Shown: positions 36,881-45,372 of the stretch, in pieces
How the letters are laid out: each line of letters opens with the position of its first letter
How positions within the stretch are numbered: the first letter of the stretch is position 1
NCBI GenBank assembly: GCA_023957245.1
Contig: JAMLHJ010000006.1
Coordinates: forward strand, 1-64,000
Direction: 5' to 3'
DNA length: 64,000 bases
From: Chitinophagales bacterium
GTDB lineage: Bacteria > Bacteroidota > Bacteroidia > Chitinophagales > JADIYW01
Notes under the pieces: generated by a model
The model's database searches: none
What the model saw: only the letters and a program-made list of their open reading frames with translations
Told to the model about the DNA's origin: nothing
Made by a program: the position numbers and the translations under genes

Positions 36881-38589
36881 GCTTTTCTAAGTTGGAATAT
36901 AAATTCCAAACCGCCTTCTTTTCTGTTTTTAGCATATATATTGCCACCATGAATCTGAATGGCATTTTTAACAATTGCCAAACCTAGTCCTGAACCACCC
37001 ATATCTCTTGTTCGGCCTTCATTGACTCTATAAAACCTTTCAAATAATCTAGAAAGTTGATTTTCATTTTCTATGCCTTTGCCAGTATCATAAAATGAAA
37101 AGTAATAAAATTCAGCATCTTGTTCATACAGCCTGATGACAATATTAATATTATCTCCAGCATATCTCAAAGCATTGTCAATCAAGTTTTTAAAGATGGA
37201 GTTTAATAGATTGGAATTGCCTTTTATGCTGCAATTATTTGGGATATCTATTGTCAAATCTACTTGTTTTTCTGATAGTTGTAATGCATATTCCTCTTTC
37301 AAATTTTCTAAAAAAGAATACAATTGTATGGATTGCATTACAAATGTATGTCCAGCTTCCTCAATTTTAGAAATCAGACTCATATCTTGAATCAATTCAG
37401 ATAAAAGTTGGGTTTGACCAAATGCCTTTTCAATAAAATAACGTTGTTTATCAGCTTCTAAAGGTTGATTCAAAATAGTTTCCAAATAGCCACGAATACC
37501 TGTTACTGGAGTTCTCAATTCGTGAGCAATATTACCTGTCATTTCTTGTTTGAGTATTCTAGTTTTTTCTTGCTGTGTAATATCATTTAAAATGACTTCA
37601 AATCCATTGTTTTCAAATCTGACTGCACGAATAGCAATTGTTTTTCCTTGAATATTGATTTTAAATTCTAAAAAATTATTGTCATGTTGATTAATGAATT
37701 GTTGGATGGCTACAAAAGATGAATCAGTAAATATAATACTTGGATTGCCTTCTGGTGAGTCTGTTATTAAATGAATATACTGTATAAAATGGCCATTATA
37801 GAACTCTACTTCATTTTGAGAAGTATAAAAACAGATACCTTCCTTTGAATTGTGAATATGTTGTAACAATCTATCTCTTTCTCTATGGATTACATCTTTA
37901 GATTGCTCTAACTGCTTAAAATTCTCTGATAATTTTTTACCGATTTCTCCCAATTCATCATCTCCAAAATTATAGTCTAATAAGTTTTGTTGAGTATTCA
38001 CTGCAAAATCGCGCAACTGAGTCAGTGAATTTCCAAAACGACCAATAACATAATTAGTTAAAAATAGAACTGTGAGATAGATTAAAAGTATAAAATATAA
38101 AAATGTATTATCTGGTTTCAAAAAATTCTTAGTTTGTATATTATAGGGTAATGCTACACGAATAAAGTAGCCACCGATAGCCTTGGCATAATACAAATAT
38201 GGTTCATTATTGGAAACAGAATTGCGGATATCAGTACCATAATCATTGGATTTTAATGCAACAATTTCAGTGCGTTGAGCGTGATTGCCTAAAACATGGA
38301 CATCTTCAATTGTATTGTCATACAAAACAGTTCCATTTTTATCAATCAAACTTACCCTTAAATTTGATGGCATTAATGAGACAATACTATCTATCTGATT
38401 AAGATCTAAATGAGATTGTTGATGGATAGATGCATTCAATATACCAACATAAACATCTAATTTTTCTTCCAATGCTTCTGTCTTATTCGCTCGTTCACGA
38501 CTTTGCTCAAAAAGGGCTATACCTATAGTGGAAACAGTAAAAATTACTGTAATAATTATAAAAAGCCGTTGTTTGAAATTAAGTTTCAT
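36877..38589 (-). CDS. phoR: PhoR-type sensor histidine kinase
   Basis: This 570-residue membrane kinase has an N-terminal helix (about 8-26), a periplasmic domain (about 27-160), a second helix (about 163-182), a linker with a PAS-like segment (about 235-335) and a HisKA domain. The phosphoacceptor lies in NIAHELRTPVTGIRGYLE. An ATPase domain follows with KNLIDNALRYAG, DTGKGIE and GSGLGLAIVKN. It overlaps phoB by 4 bp (ATGA). Placement after phoU and the pst genes points to phosphate sensing through PstSCAB-PhoU. PhoR in other bacteria often lacks a large periplasmic domain, so an added signal is possible. Confidence 0.85.
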   Translation of the reverse strand: MKLNFKQRLFIIITVIFTVSTIGIALFEQSRERANKTEALEEKLDVYVGILNASIHQQSHLDLNQIDSIVSLMPSNLRVSLIDKNGTVLYDNTIEDVHVLGNHAQRTEIVALKSNDYGTDIRNSVSNNEPYLYYAKAIGGYFIRVALPYNIQTKNFLKPDNTFLYFILLIYLTVLFLTNYVIGRFGNSLTQLRDFAVNTQQNLLDYNFGDDELGEIGKKLSENFKQLEQSKDVIHRERDRLLQHIHNSKEGICFYTSQNEVEFYNGHFIQYIHLITDSPEGNPSIIFTDSSFVAIQQFINQHDNNFLEFKINIQGKTIAIRAVRFENNGFEVILNDITQQEKTRILKQEMTGNIAHELRTPVTGIRGYLETILNQPLEADKQRYFIEKAFGQTQLLSELIQDMSLISKIEEAGHTFVMQSIQLYSFLENLKEEYALQLSEKQVDLTIDIPNNCSIKGNSNLLNSIFKNLIDNALRYAGDNINIVIRLYEQDAEFYYFSFYDTGKGIENENQLSRLFERFYRVNEGRTRDMGGSGLGLAIVKNAIQIHGGNIYAKNRKEGGLEFIFQLRKA

Positions 38590-39278
38590 ATTGCACTTTC
38601 ATCAAATCTATATCCAAAACCAGAGCGATTGGTAATTGCTGGAGCAAAAGTCCCTAATTTTTTACGAAGTCTCGTAATATGAACATCTATGGTGCGCTCT
38701 GTTACATATACATCATCTCCCCAAACACTGTCTATTATTTCCTGACGTGAAAATATTCGATTGGGACTTTCTATTAATTTTAGTAAAATATCAAATTCTG
38801 TTTTTGTCAAATTGATTAGTTTATCTTGAATAAATAATTGTTTGGAATCTAAATGAATGACTAAATCATGGACAGTTATAGTATCTGAAGAAGAAATAGG
38901 AGAGGAGATACTTCTTGTTGTTCTATTTAATACAGCTTTTATACGAGCTACAACTTCTTTAATCGAAAATGGCTTTGAAATATAATCATCTGCTCCCACA
39001 GAAAAGCCTGTTAACATGTCGTTTTCGGTATCTTTTGCAGTCAAAAAAATAATAGGAGTAGAGATTTTTGACGTTTTAATTATTTCAGCCATTTTATATC
39101 CAGACATTCCACCCATCATAATGTCTAGTAAGATAAGATCTGTTTCACTGTCTAAAATCTTCAAACCTTCTTCAGCAGAATATGCTGTTAATACATTATA
39201 GCCTTCACTTTTAAGATTAAATTCTAATATTTCACAAATACTGCTATCGTCATCTACTATCAAAATTTTTTTTGCCAT
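38586..39278 (-). CDS. phoB: PhoB-type OmpR-family response regulator
   Basis: This 230-residue regulator has a receiver domain (about 1-120; acidic pocket VDDD, phosphoacceptor Asp in LILLDIMMGG, Lys in DYISKPF) and an OmpR/PhoB winged-helix domain (about 130-228, TERTIDVHITRLRKKLG). It overlaps phoR by 4 bp and follows phoU by 45 bp, so it belongs to the pst transcript or a close second one. It is the likely binder of the 11-bp repeats before the porin and pstS; that link is inference. Confidence 0.87.
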   Translation of the reverse strand: MAKKILIVDDDSSICEILEFNLKSEGYNVLTAYSAEEGLKILDSETDLILLDIMMGGMSGYKMAEIIKTSKISTPIIFLTAKDTENDMLTGFSVGADDYISKPFSIKEVVARIKAVLNRTTRSISSPISSSDTITVHDLVIHLDSKQLFIQDKLINLTKTEFDILLKLIESPNRIFSRQEIIDSVWGDDVYVTERTIDVHITRLRKKLGTFAPAITNRSGFGYRFDESAI

Positions 39279-39323
39279 ATATTTATTAAAACATCAGATA
39301 AATTTAAACATTATATACTAATA

Positions 39324-40001
39324 TTATTGTTTAGATTTTCTATCCTTATTATGCTTCAAAACTTCGGCATCGACATAAAATGCTATATCTTCAACAATAT
39401 TATTACAATGATCGCCCATCCTTTCTATTTTACGAAGAATGATAATCAATTTTAATGCACAATATGCTTTGGAAGGATTTTGTTGGATATAATTTGATAA
39501 TACATCAAAACCATTTGAGTAAATTGTATCTACCGCTTCATCTCTACCCATAATTTTCCCTGATAGCTTAGTATTCTCAGATTCAAAAGCAACATAGCCA
39601 TCTAAAAGCATTTCTAACACAGCATCTATCATTTTCTCTATCGCTAAATCTTCTATTAATTGAATATCTATATCTGTGCAATCTTCTGTTGTGCTATGTC
39701 GAGCAATACCTTCAGCAAAATCACCTATTCTTTCCAGTGTATTACTGATTTTTATTAGAGAAAGAATAAGCCTTAAATCAACAGCAACTGGGCTATAAAG
39801 TGCTATAAAATTTTCACAGTCACTCTCAATTTTTAGCTCATAAGCATTTACTCTTTTTTCTTGACTGATAACTTCTAATGCTAATGTAGTGTTGTTTTCC
39901 AATAAAGCTTTTTTAGCTTTACTAAGTTGATTTGCTACTAAATTCCACATTTGTTTCACGTCGGATTTCAGTGATTGTATTTCAATTTCAGTATGTTTCA
40001 T
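39324..40001 (-). CDS. phoU: Phosphate transport regulator PhoU
   Basis: This 225-residue protein consists of two three-helix bundles. The metal-binding type motifs are seen as RIGDFAEGIARH in the first half and RMGDHCNNIVEDI in the second. PhoU links the Pst transporter to PhoR and damps the response when phosphate is sufficient. It lies 31 bp after pstB and 45 bp before phoB. Confidence 0.93.
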   Translation of the reverse strand: MKHTEIEIQSLKSDVKQMWNLVANQLSKAKKALLENNTTLALEVISQEKRVNAYELKIESDCENFIALYSPVAVDLRLILSLIKISNTLERIGDFAEGIARHSTTEDCTDIDIQLIEDLAIEKMIDAVLEMLLDGYVAFESENTKLSGKIMGRDEAVDTIYSNGFDVLSNYIQQNPSKAYCALKLIIILRKIERMGDHCNNIVEDIAFYVDAEVLKHNKDRKSKQ

Positions 40002-40032
40002 GTTATATTTTTTAAGTTAATTTTAAATACTA

Positions 40033-40779
40033 TTATCCAAATCGTCCAGTAATATAATTTTGGGTTTGTTCCATCTCAGGATTTAAAAACATCTTTTTTG
40101 TATCACTATATTCTACTAATTCTCCGAACATAAAAAAGCCAGTTTTGTCGCTCACTCTCGCTGCTTGTTGCATATTATGAGTAACAATTACAATTGTATA
40201 TTCTGATTTTAAGCTATGAATCAATTCTTCAATTTTGGATGTAGAAATAGGATCCAATGCAGATGCTGGCTCGTCCATTAATAAGATTGATGGAGAGACT
40301 GCCAATGCACGAGCAATACATAATCTTTGCTGTTGCCCTCCTGATAATGCAAATGCAGATTGATTAAGTTTATCTTTTACTTCATTCCATAAAGCGGCAG
40401 ATGTTAATGATTGTTCTACACGTTCTGAAATATATTTCTTATCAGTAATACCATTAACTTTCAATCCATAAGTAACGTTTTCAAAAATAGATTTTGGAAA
40501 TGGATTGGGTTTTTGAAATACCATCCCTACCTTTTTTCTCAGTTCATCAACATGAACAGATTTTTCATAGATATCTTGGTCATCAATTAAACAAGTTCCC
40601 GTTAATCTTGTATTTTGAATGGTGTCATTCATTCGATTAAATAATCTTAAAAATGTTGATTTTCCACAGCCAGATGGACCGATAAAAGCCGTAACTGTAT
40701 TAGCTTCCATCTTCATACTAATGGATTTTAATGCTTGGAAATTTCCGTAATAAAAATTTATGTTTTTTGTTTCAATCAT
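40033..40779 (-). CDS. pstB: Phosphate ABC transporter ATP-binding protein
   Basis: This 248-residue ATPase drives PstCA. Motifs: Walker [11 protein letters not shown]-loop [12 protein letters not shown], signature [15 protein letters not shown] and Walker [13 protein letters not shown], with a switch His in [12 protein letters not shown]. The PNPFP segment is specific to PstB. Between pstA (15 bp) and phoU. Confidence 0.97.
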   Translation of the reverse strand: MIETKNINFYYGNFQALKSISMKMEANTVTAFIGPSGCGKSTFLRLFNRMNDTIQNTRLTGTCLIDDQDIYEKSVHVDELRKKVGMVFQKPNPFPKSIFENVTYGLKVNGITDKKYISERVEQSLTSAALWNEVKDKLNQSAFALSGGQQQRLCIARALAVSPSILLMDEPASALDPISTSKIEELIHSLKSEYTIVIVTHNMQQAARVSDKTGFFMFGELVEYSDTKKMFLNPEMEQTQNYITGRFG

Positions 40780-40794
40780 AATTTTTTGAATTTG

Positions 40795-41649
40795 TTAAAT
40801 GGATTTATGTTTTTCAAATTGGCGTCTCAACCAGCTTGCAAATAAATTGATTATCAATACGATAAGTACCAGAACAAATGCAGTTCCATAAGCAATGGGG
40901 CGTGATGCTTCAATATCTGTTCCACTTGTTGCTATTACATATAAGTGATAAGGCAGAGCCATGACTTGGTCAAAAATGCTATCTGGCAATTTGGGTAAAA
41001 AATAAGCTGCAACAGTGAATAAAATTGGTGCTGTTTCACCAGATACTCTACCAATCGATAAAATCAATCCTGTCATAATATTGGGTAGTGCAGTAGGTAA
41101 AACAACATTTTTTGTAGTTTGTAATTTACTTGCACCCAAAGCTAAACTCCCTGCTCGATAAGCATCGGGAACAGCTTTTAAGGCTTCTTCTGTCGTCCTT
41201 ATTATTACGGGAATAATCAAAATTCCAAGTGTTAATGAGCCAGCCAGAATGGAATCTCCAAAACCAAGTGTATTGACAAATAGTGACATTCCAAATAAAC
41301 CAAAAACAATTGATGGAATACTTCCTAGATTATTGGTCATCACTCTGATGAATCTTATCCACTTTTCATTTGTAGCATATTCATTGATATAAATGGCAGA
41401 CATTATCCCTAATGGAACTGCAAAAATCATACTTCCAACAATCAAGCAGAAAGTACCTACTATTGCAGGGAAAATACCACCTTCTGTCATGCCTTCTTTA
41501 GGATATGCTGTGACAAATTCCCAACTTATAGCTTGAACTCCATTATAGGTGATAAAACCTAATATCCAAATGAGCACTCCAAGTACAGTCAAACTCAATA
41601 GCTTGAATATGATGAATGCAATTTGTTGTTGTAATTTTTTTGAATTCAT
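40795..41649 (-). CDS. pstA: Phosphate ABC transporter permease PstA
   Basis: This 284-residue permease has about six helices. It contains GIFPAIVGTFCLI near the start of the permease core and the EAA-type loop SLALGASKLQTTKNVVLPTA. It forms the channel with PstC in the inner membrane. It overlaps the pstC stop by one base (TAATG). Typical length; no inserted domain, unlike its partner. Confidence 0.95.
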   Translation of the reverse strand: MNSKKLQQQIAFIIFKLLSLTVLGVLIWILGFITYNGVQAISWEFVTAYPKEGMTEGGIFPAIVGTFCLIVGSMIFAVPLGIMSAIYINEYATNEKWIRFIRVMTNNLGSIPSIVFGLFGMSLFVNTLGFGDSILAGSLTLGILIIPVIIRTTEEALKAVPDAYRAGSLALGASKLQTTKNVVLPTALPNIMTGLILSIGRVSGETAPILFTVAAYFLPKLPDSIFDQVMALPYHLYVIATSGTDIEASRPIAYGTAFVLVLIVLIINLFASWLRRQFEKHKSI

Positions 41650-42857
41650 TATGCAATTTTTGAGCTTTGTTTCTTAGAAATATATTCTGAAATAATACTA
41701 AAGCATAGTGTGATAAGAAATAACACACACCCTAATAAAAATAGGGCTTGATAATGTGCGCCTCCGCTTGGAGCTTCACCTAATTCTGCTGCAATAGTTG
41801 CTGGTATTGTTCTTACAGACTCGAAAAGGGAATGTGGAATAACTGCACCATTTCCTGTCACCATCAATACAGCCATGGTCTCTCCAATAGCTCTTCCTAT
41901 TCCTAATATTGCTGCAGTTGAAATTCCTGAACCAGCAAATGGAATCACTACTTTATATATTGTCTGCCATTGTGTTGCACCTAATGCATAGCTGGCTTCT
42001 CTCAATGATAATGGCGTATTCCTTAATGCATCTTCTGATATAGAAATAATTGTTGGTAGTGCCATTATTGCTAAAATTAAACTTCCAGTAAATGCTGTTT
42101 CTCCGACTGTAAGATTTCCTACTTTTTGTACTATGGGAACTAATACTGTCAATCCAAAAAATCCATATACTACTGAAGGAATACCTGCTAATAATTCTAT
42201 TGCGGGCTTAATGATTCTTCTGATTTTTGAACTAGCAATTTCTGATATGTAAATAGCCACTCCCAAACCTAAAGGCAATGCAAATAGTATTGCAAAAAAG
42301 CTCACTAATAGGGTGCCTAATATCAATGGAACGATGCCAAACAATGGTGATGGGGTAGTGGTAGGTAACCATTCTTTTCCTAAAAGAAATTCTCTTATTC
42401 CAATATTTTCTTTTGAAATTTCTTTTACAAAAGAAGATTGCTTTGGTGCATATTTATAAGGTAAAAAAGCAATAATATTTGATTTGTCAGTAATGACTTG
42501 ATTTAGCTTTTCAGGTAAAAATTCATAATTTTCACCTAACTCTTCATCAGAATAAATAGAGAAAATATCGTCAAATCTGAACAATTCAATCACCTCATCT
42601 TTACCTCCAACTGTTTTCCAATTATCTATTTCTCCATCATATATCTGTTTGATTTGAGTGAAACTTAAATCAGATACTGGGTTAGTAGTATTGAGATATA
42701 AACCATAACCACTTTCTACAATAGGAGAGCTAAATAAGCCCATTCCTTCCTTGAATAGAAAAACAACAATGAGCAGGATAACAATACTTGTTACCATGCT
42801 GCTCATTTTGAAAATTCCTTCAATGAAGCGTTCTGAAATTCTTTTTATTGGATTCAA
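41649..42857 (-). CDS. pstC: Phosphate ABC transporter permease PstC with PstS-like periplasmic insertion
   Basis: This 402-residue PstC is about 80-90 residues longer than usual. TM1 is at about 18-36. The normal loop resumes at about 156 (FLLGKEWLP) and the permease core follows (FGIVPLILGTLLVS; EAA-type loop ASYALGATQWQTIYKVVIPFA; GRAIGETMAV). The extra residues, about 46-150, include NPVSDLSFTQIKQIYDGEID and then NWKTVGG. These align with NKVTKLTREQLEGIFTGKIT and NWKEVGG in the adjacent PstS (residues about 113-139). QVITDKSNIIAF (about 120-131) parallels a later PstS segment. The phosphate-binding SRETSSGT of PstS is not kept. The frame is intact. Confidence 0.93.
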   Translation of the reverse strand: MNPIKRISERFIEGIFKMSSMVTSIVILLIVVFLFKEGMGLFSSPIVESGYGLYLNTTNPVSDLSFTQIKQIYDGEIDNWKTVGGKDEVIELFRFDDIFSIYSDEELGENYEFLPEKLNQVITDKSNIIAFLPYKYAPKQSSFVKEISKENIGIREFLLGKEWLPTTTPSPLFGIVPLILGTLLVSFFAILFALPLGLGVAIYISEIASSKIRRIIKPAIELLAGIPSVVYGFFGLTVLVPIVQKVGNLTVGETAFTGSLILAIMALPTIISISEDALRNTPLSLREASYALGATQWQTIYKVVIPFAGSGISTAAILGIGRAIGETMAVLMVTGNGAVIPHSLFESVRTIPATIAAELGEAPSGGAHYQALFLLGCVLFLITLCFSIISEYISKKQSSKIA

Positions 42858-42869
42858 AACTATTAGTTT

Positions 42870-43694
42870 TTATTTTATAGTGATATAACCTACTTCAGTA
42901 ACTATTTTCTGTCCATCTGGAGAAAGAACATAATCAACAAAGCTTTTTACCTTTGAAGCATTTTTGGTGAGATAGTAGTAATATAAGGGTCTTACTATCG
43001 GGTAGGTCTTATTCTTTACATTTGTTACATTTGGAATTACATAAGTCTTTCCTTTATCATAAGAAATATTGATTGACTTCACTTTTGTATTGAGATATGC
43101 AAAACCTACATAACCAATTGCACCTTTCGTTTGACTTACCGATTGAATGATAGCACCTGTTGCAGGCAAACTCATAATGCCACTTTTATAGTTTTTGTTC
43201 TTCAAAACACTTTCTTTGAAAAATTCATAAGTTCCTGAAGATGTTTCTCTTGAATAAGGTACTATTTTCAAATCTTCGCCACCTACTTCTTTCCAGTTGG
43301 TGATTTTACCAGTAAATATTCCTTCCAATTGCTCTCTAGTTAATTTTGTAACTTTATTTGAAGGATGAACCACTACACTCAATGCATCTAATGCGATAAT
43401 GATTTCTTTTACTGAATTTCCAGCATCTTGAATCTTTAATTTTTCATCAAACTTAATTTTTCTAGATGCTTGTGCTATATCTGTTGTACCACTCATTAAT
43501 GCCGAGATACCAACTCCACTACCACCACCAGTTACTGAAACTGAACTTGAAGGGCTTTTCTTTTTAAACTCTTCTGCAGCTTCTTGTGATAAAGGTAATA
43601 CAGTATCTGAGCCTTTAATTTTTTGAGCCTTTAAGTTGAATGTCAAGCATATCAAGGCTAATGTTAAAATTGTTGTCTTTTTCATTTTTTTCAT
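42870..43694 (-). CDS. pstS: Phosphate-binding protein PstS
   Basis: This 274-residue periplasmic binding protein of the PstS/PBP-like family has a signal peptide (cleavage near LKAQ). Ligand-contact segments include KIKGSDTVLPL, VTGGGSGVGISAL and SRETSSGTYEFF. It delivers phosphate to PstCA. It is 12 bp before pstC and is preceded by an 11-bp-period repeat array and a -7-like element. The length is normal for the Bacteroidota type. Confidence 0.94.
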   Translation of the reverse strand: MKKMKKTTILTLALICLTFNLKAQKIKGSDTVLPLSQEAAEEFKKKSPSSSVSVTGGGSGVGISALMSGTTDIAQASRKIKFDEKLKIQDAGNSVKEIIIALDALSVVVHPSNKVTKLTREQLEGIFTGKITNWKEVGGEDLKIVPYSRETSSGTYEFFKESVLKNKNYKSGIMSLPATGAIIQSVSQTKGAIGYVGFAYLNTKVKSINISYDKGKTYVIPNVTNVKNKTYPIVRPLYYYYLTKNASKVKSFVDYVLSPDGQKIVTEVGYITIK

Positions 43695-43718
43695 TTTTGT
43701 TTTATTTTAATTTCAATG

Positions 43719-43774
43719 CAAATGTCATGGCTTGTTGTTGCTATGTACTTGCTTTTTTGTTACAATCTGGTTAA
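43719..43774 (-). promoter_or_regulatory. Candidate Pho box and -7 element of pstS
   Basis: On the plus strand the pentamers GTTGC (43737), CTTGC (43748), GTTAC (43759) and GTTAA (43770) occur at exact 11-bp steps, which is the periodicity of PhoB boxes. In the pstS direction they are followed after exactly 10 bp by GACATTTG (43726-43719), one base off TAnnTTTG. The array would replace the -33 element. Confidence 0.55.
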
Positions 43775-43777
43775 GAT

Positions 43778-45034
43778 TTAAAATTTGTATTGGAATCTTA
43801 GCGTAAAAACATTGTCCTTTCTATTCATAGAATAGTCTGCAATATTTTTTGTTACTTCATTTCTGACGATATCATAATGAGCTTGAATTCTGATGCTTGA
43901 AGTAGCTTTCCATAATAATCCCATGCCAATAGTATTAAAGGCGATATCACTTTTTGAAGTATTGTTGATTCCAATTTTATCTTTAGAAATTTGTCGATTA
44001 GGATTATACCAATCATATTTAATAACGCCTATGAGTGGTAGATTTCCAAAGTCTTGAGTTAGCATTACATATCCACCATTAAATTTTCGGATATACGTAT
44101 CTGATGTTGGCAATGTGGCTGCATTTGGGCTTTTGCTATCTTTATTTGAACCTGGTTGTGTACCCATTAAGTATTCGCTAGTCAATTTTGTTGTCCCCAT
44201 TTTACTAAGTGCAACTAATTGAAAATCAACACCAAAATATTCTCTTTTAGCATATTTTCCTATATTAGAAGAATCCTTATTGACTATGAAAGCATCATTA
44301 TTCATAGAATATACATTTTGTGAACCTTGATATACACCACCATAATAGTAGGAGAGGCCTCCTCCGATTTTTAAGTAATCTTTTATAGTATGATTGACGG
44401 ATAAATGACCAATAAAATCCTTTCGATTATCAGTTTCCATTTTTATACCATTACCAGCGAAAAGACCTGCTTCTAATTTTAATTTACTCCATGGAGATGA
44501 TTTTGGAGCTTGAAGTGTAAGCATTAAGCCCAGATCACGCTCTTCTGGAAACAAGGTTTGAAAGATAGTAGAACGCTCTGGAGATTCTCGTTGGGAAGAA
44601 GAATAACTAATCTCGTATCCAAATGGTCGGTCAAAAACACCCGCTTTTAATGACATAGATTTTAACCATGGATCTTTAATATTCAAATAAGCATCTTTAA
44701 GACCAAGACCTTTTTCAGTAGCATCTATTTGAAATACTCCAGCAACAATTCCTTTCTCATAAGTGAATTTTAATCTACCACGTCTGATTCCAATTCTTGA
44801 AAAATGATTGTCTTTGTTTTCATTAGGTCCACCAACTTTCAACGATGCATTTTCTTCACCGTATTGAAATTGAGTCTGGATATAACCAGAAAATTTAAAA
44901 TTTTTGGCTGCTTTAATTTCTTCTTCAATCTGAGTTATTCTCTGATCTAATAAGTTACTGTCAGCTTGTTCGTTTTGTGCAAATGCTACTGTACTCAATA
45001 AGTAGCAACACATCATCATAAATAGTTTTTTCAT
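43778..45034 (-). CDS. OprO/OprP-like phosphate-selective porin
   Basis: This 418-residue protein has a signal peptide (cleavage near TVAFAQ), a short coiled-coil segment (about 25-45) and a beta-barrel typical of the OprO/P porin family. Features include FKFSGYIQTQFQYGE, FSRIGIRRGRLKFTYEKGI, LKAGVFDRPFGYE and the terminal aromatic FTLRFQYKF needed for outer-membrane assembly. It should admit phosphate or polyphosphate into the periplasm for PstS. It is the first gene of the phosphate cluster, with its own candidate Pho box. Confidence 0.88.
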   Translation of the reverse strand: MKKLFMMMCCYLLSTVAFAQNEQADSNLLDQRITQIEEEIKAAKNFKFSGYIQTQFQYGEENASLKVGGPNENKDNHFSRIGIRRGRLKFTYEKGIVAGVFQIDATEKGLGLKDAYLNIKDPWLKSMSLKAGVFDRPFGYEISYSSSQRESPERSTIFQTLFPEERDLGLMLTLQAPKSSPWSKLKLEAGLFAGNGIKMETDNRKDFIGHLSVNHTIKDYLKIGGGLSYYYGGVYQGSQNVYSMNNDAFIVNKDSSNIGKYAKREYFGVDFQLVALSKMGTTKLTSEYLMGTQPGSNKDSKSPNAATLPTSDTYIRKFNGGYVMLTQDFGNLPLIGVIKYDWYNPNRQISKDKIGINNTSKSDIAFNTIGMGLLWKATSSIRIQAHYDIVRNEVTKNIADYSMNRKDNVFTLRFQYKF

Positions 45035-45054
45035 TTTAGAATTTTAATTCGATG

Positions 45055-45062
45055 CAAAACTA
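45055..45062 (-). promoter_or_regulatory. -7 element of porin gene
   Basis: On the minus strand 45062-45055 reads TAGTTTTG, matching TAnnTTTG, 20 bp before the porin ATG and exactly 10 bp downstream of the nearest repeat in the candidate Pho box. Confidence 0.65.
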
Positions 45063-45068
45063 TTTTCG

Positions 45069-45101
45069 TGTTGTTACTTTGGATTTACAGATTTGTTACA
45101 A
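45069..45101 (-). promoter_or_regulatory. Candidate Pho box upstream of porin
   Basis: Three 11-bp repeats fill 45069-45101 on the plus strand: GTTAC at 45073, TTTAC at 45084 and GTTAC at 45095. In the gene's direction they read TTGTAAC, CTGTAAA and AAGTAAC, each separated by 4 bp, the layout of a PhoB box. The usual -33 TTG is absent, as expected for an activator-dependent promoter. Confidence 0.65.
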
Positions 45102-45347
45102 TTCAAATACAAATGTTGGAGTGAAATAGTATAATTTCTTATAAATTTAGTTGGGATTCAATTGTGTGTAGATAGCTCAAAAATATTTATCTATATTGTT
45201 CCATAATTTATATTATGTTAAATAGAATTATTGAAAAAAACTCCTTCTCTTAAATATTTCACCTATATTAATCAATGAGAGAAAAATGAAATCAACGAAT
45301 ACACAAAGAAATAATACTGACAATTCTCTTATTCTTGTATAAAACAA
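45102..45347. other. Gene-free stretch between the porin and pyrC
   Basis: This is most of a 338-bp gap between divergent genes. Apart from the Pho box and promoters described separately, I see only AT-rich sequence, with no convincing hairpin, ORF or repeat. Confidence 0.5.
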
Positions 45348-45355
45348 TAAATTTG
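45348..45355 (+). promoter_or_regulatory. -7 element before pyrC
   Basis: TAAATTTG matches TAnnTTTG, 17 bp before the pyrC ATG. No good -33 TTG at the normal distance. Confidence 0.45.
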
Positions 45356-45372
45356 AAAAACGGAAAGTTATC

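Noticed and set aside
42408..42722. PstC extra segment as a frameshift or assembly artefact
   Set aside because: The frame is continuous, both flanking parts are normal PstC, and the segment itself has protein-like conservation with PstS.
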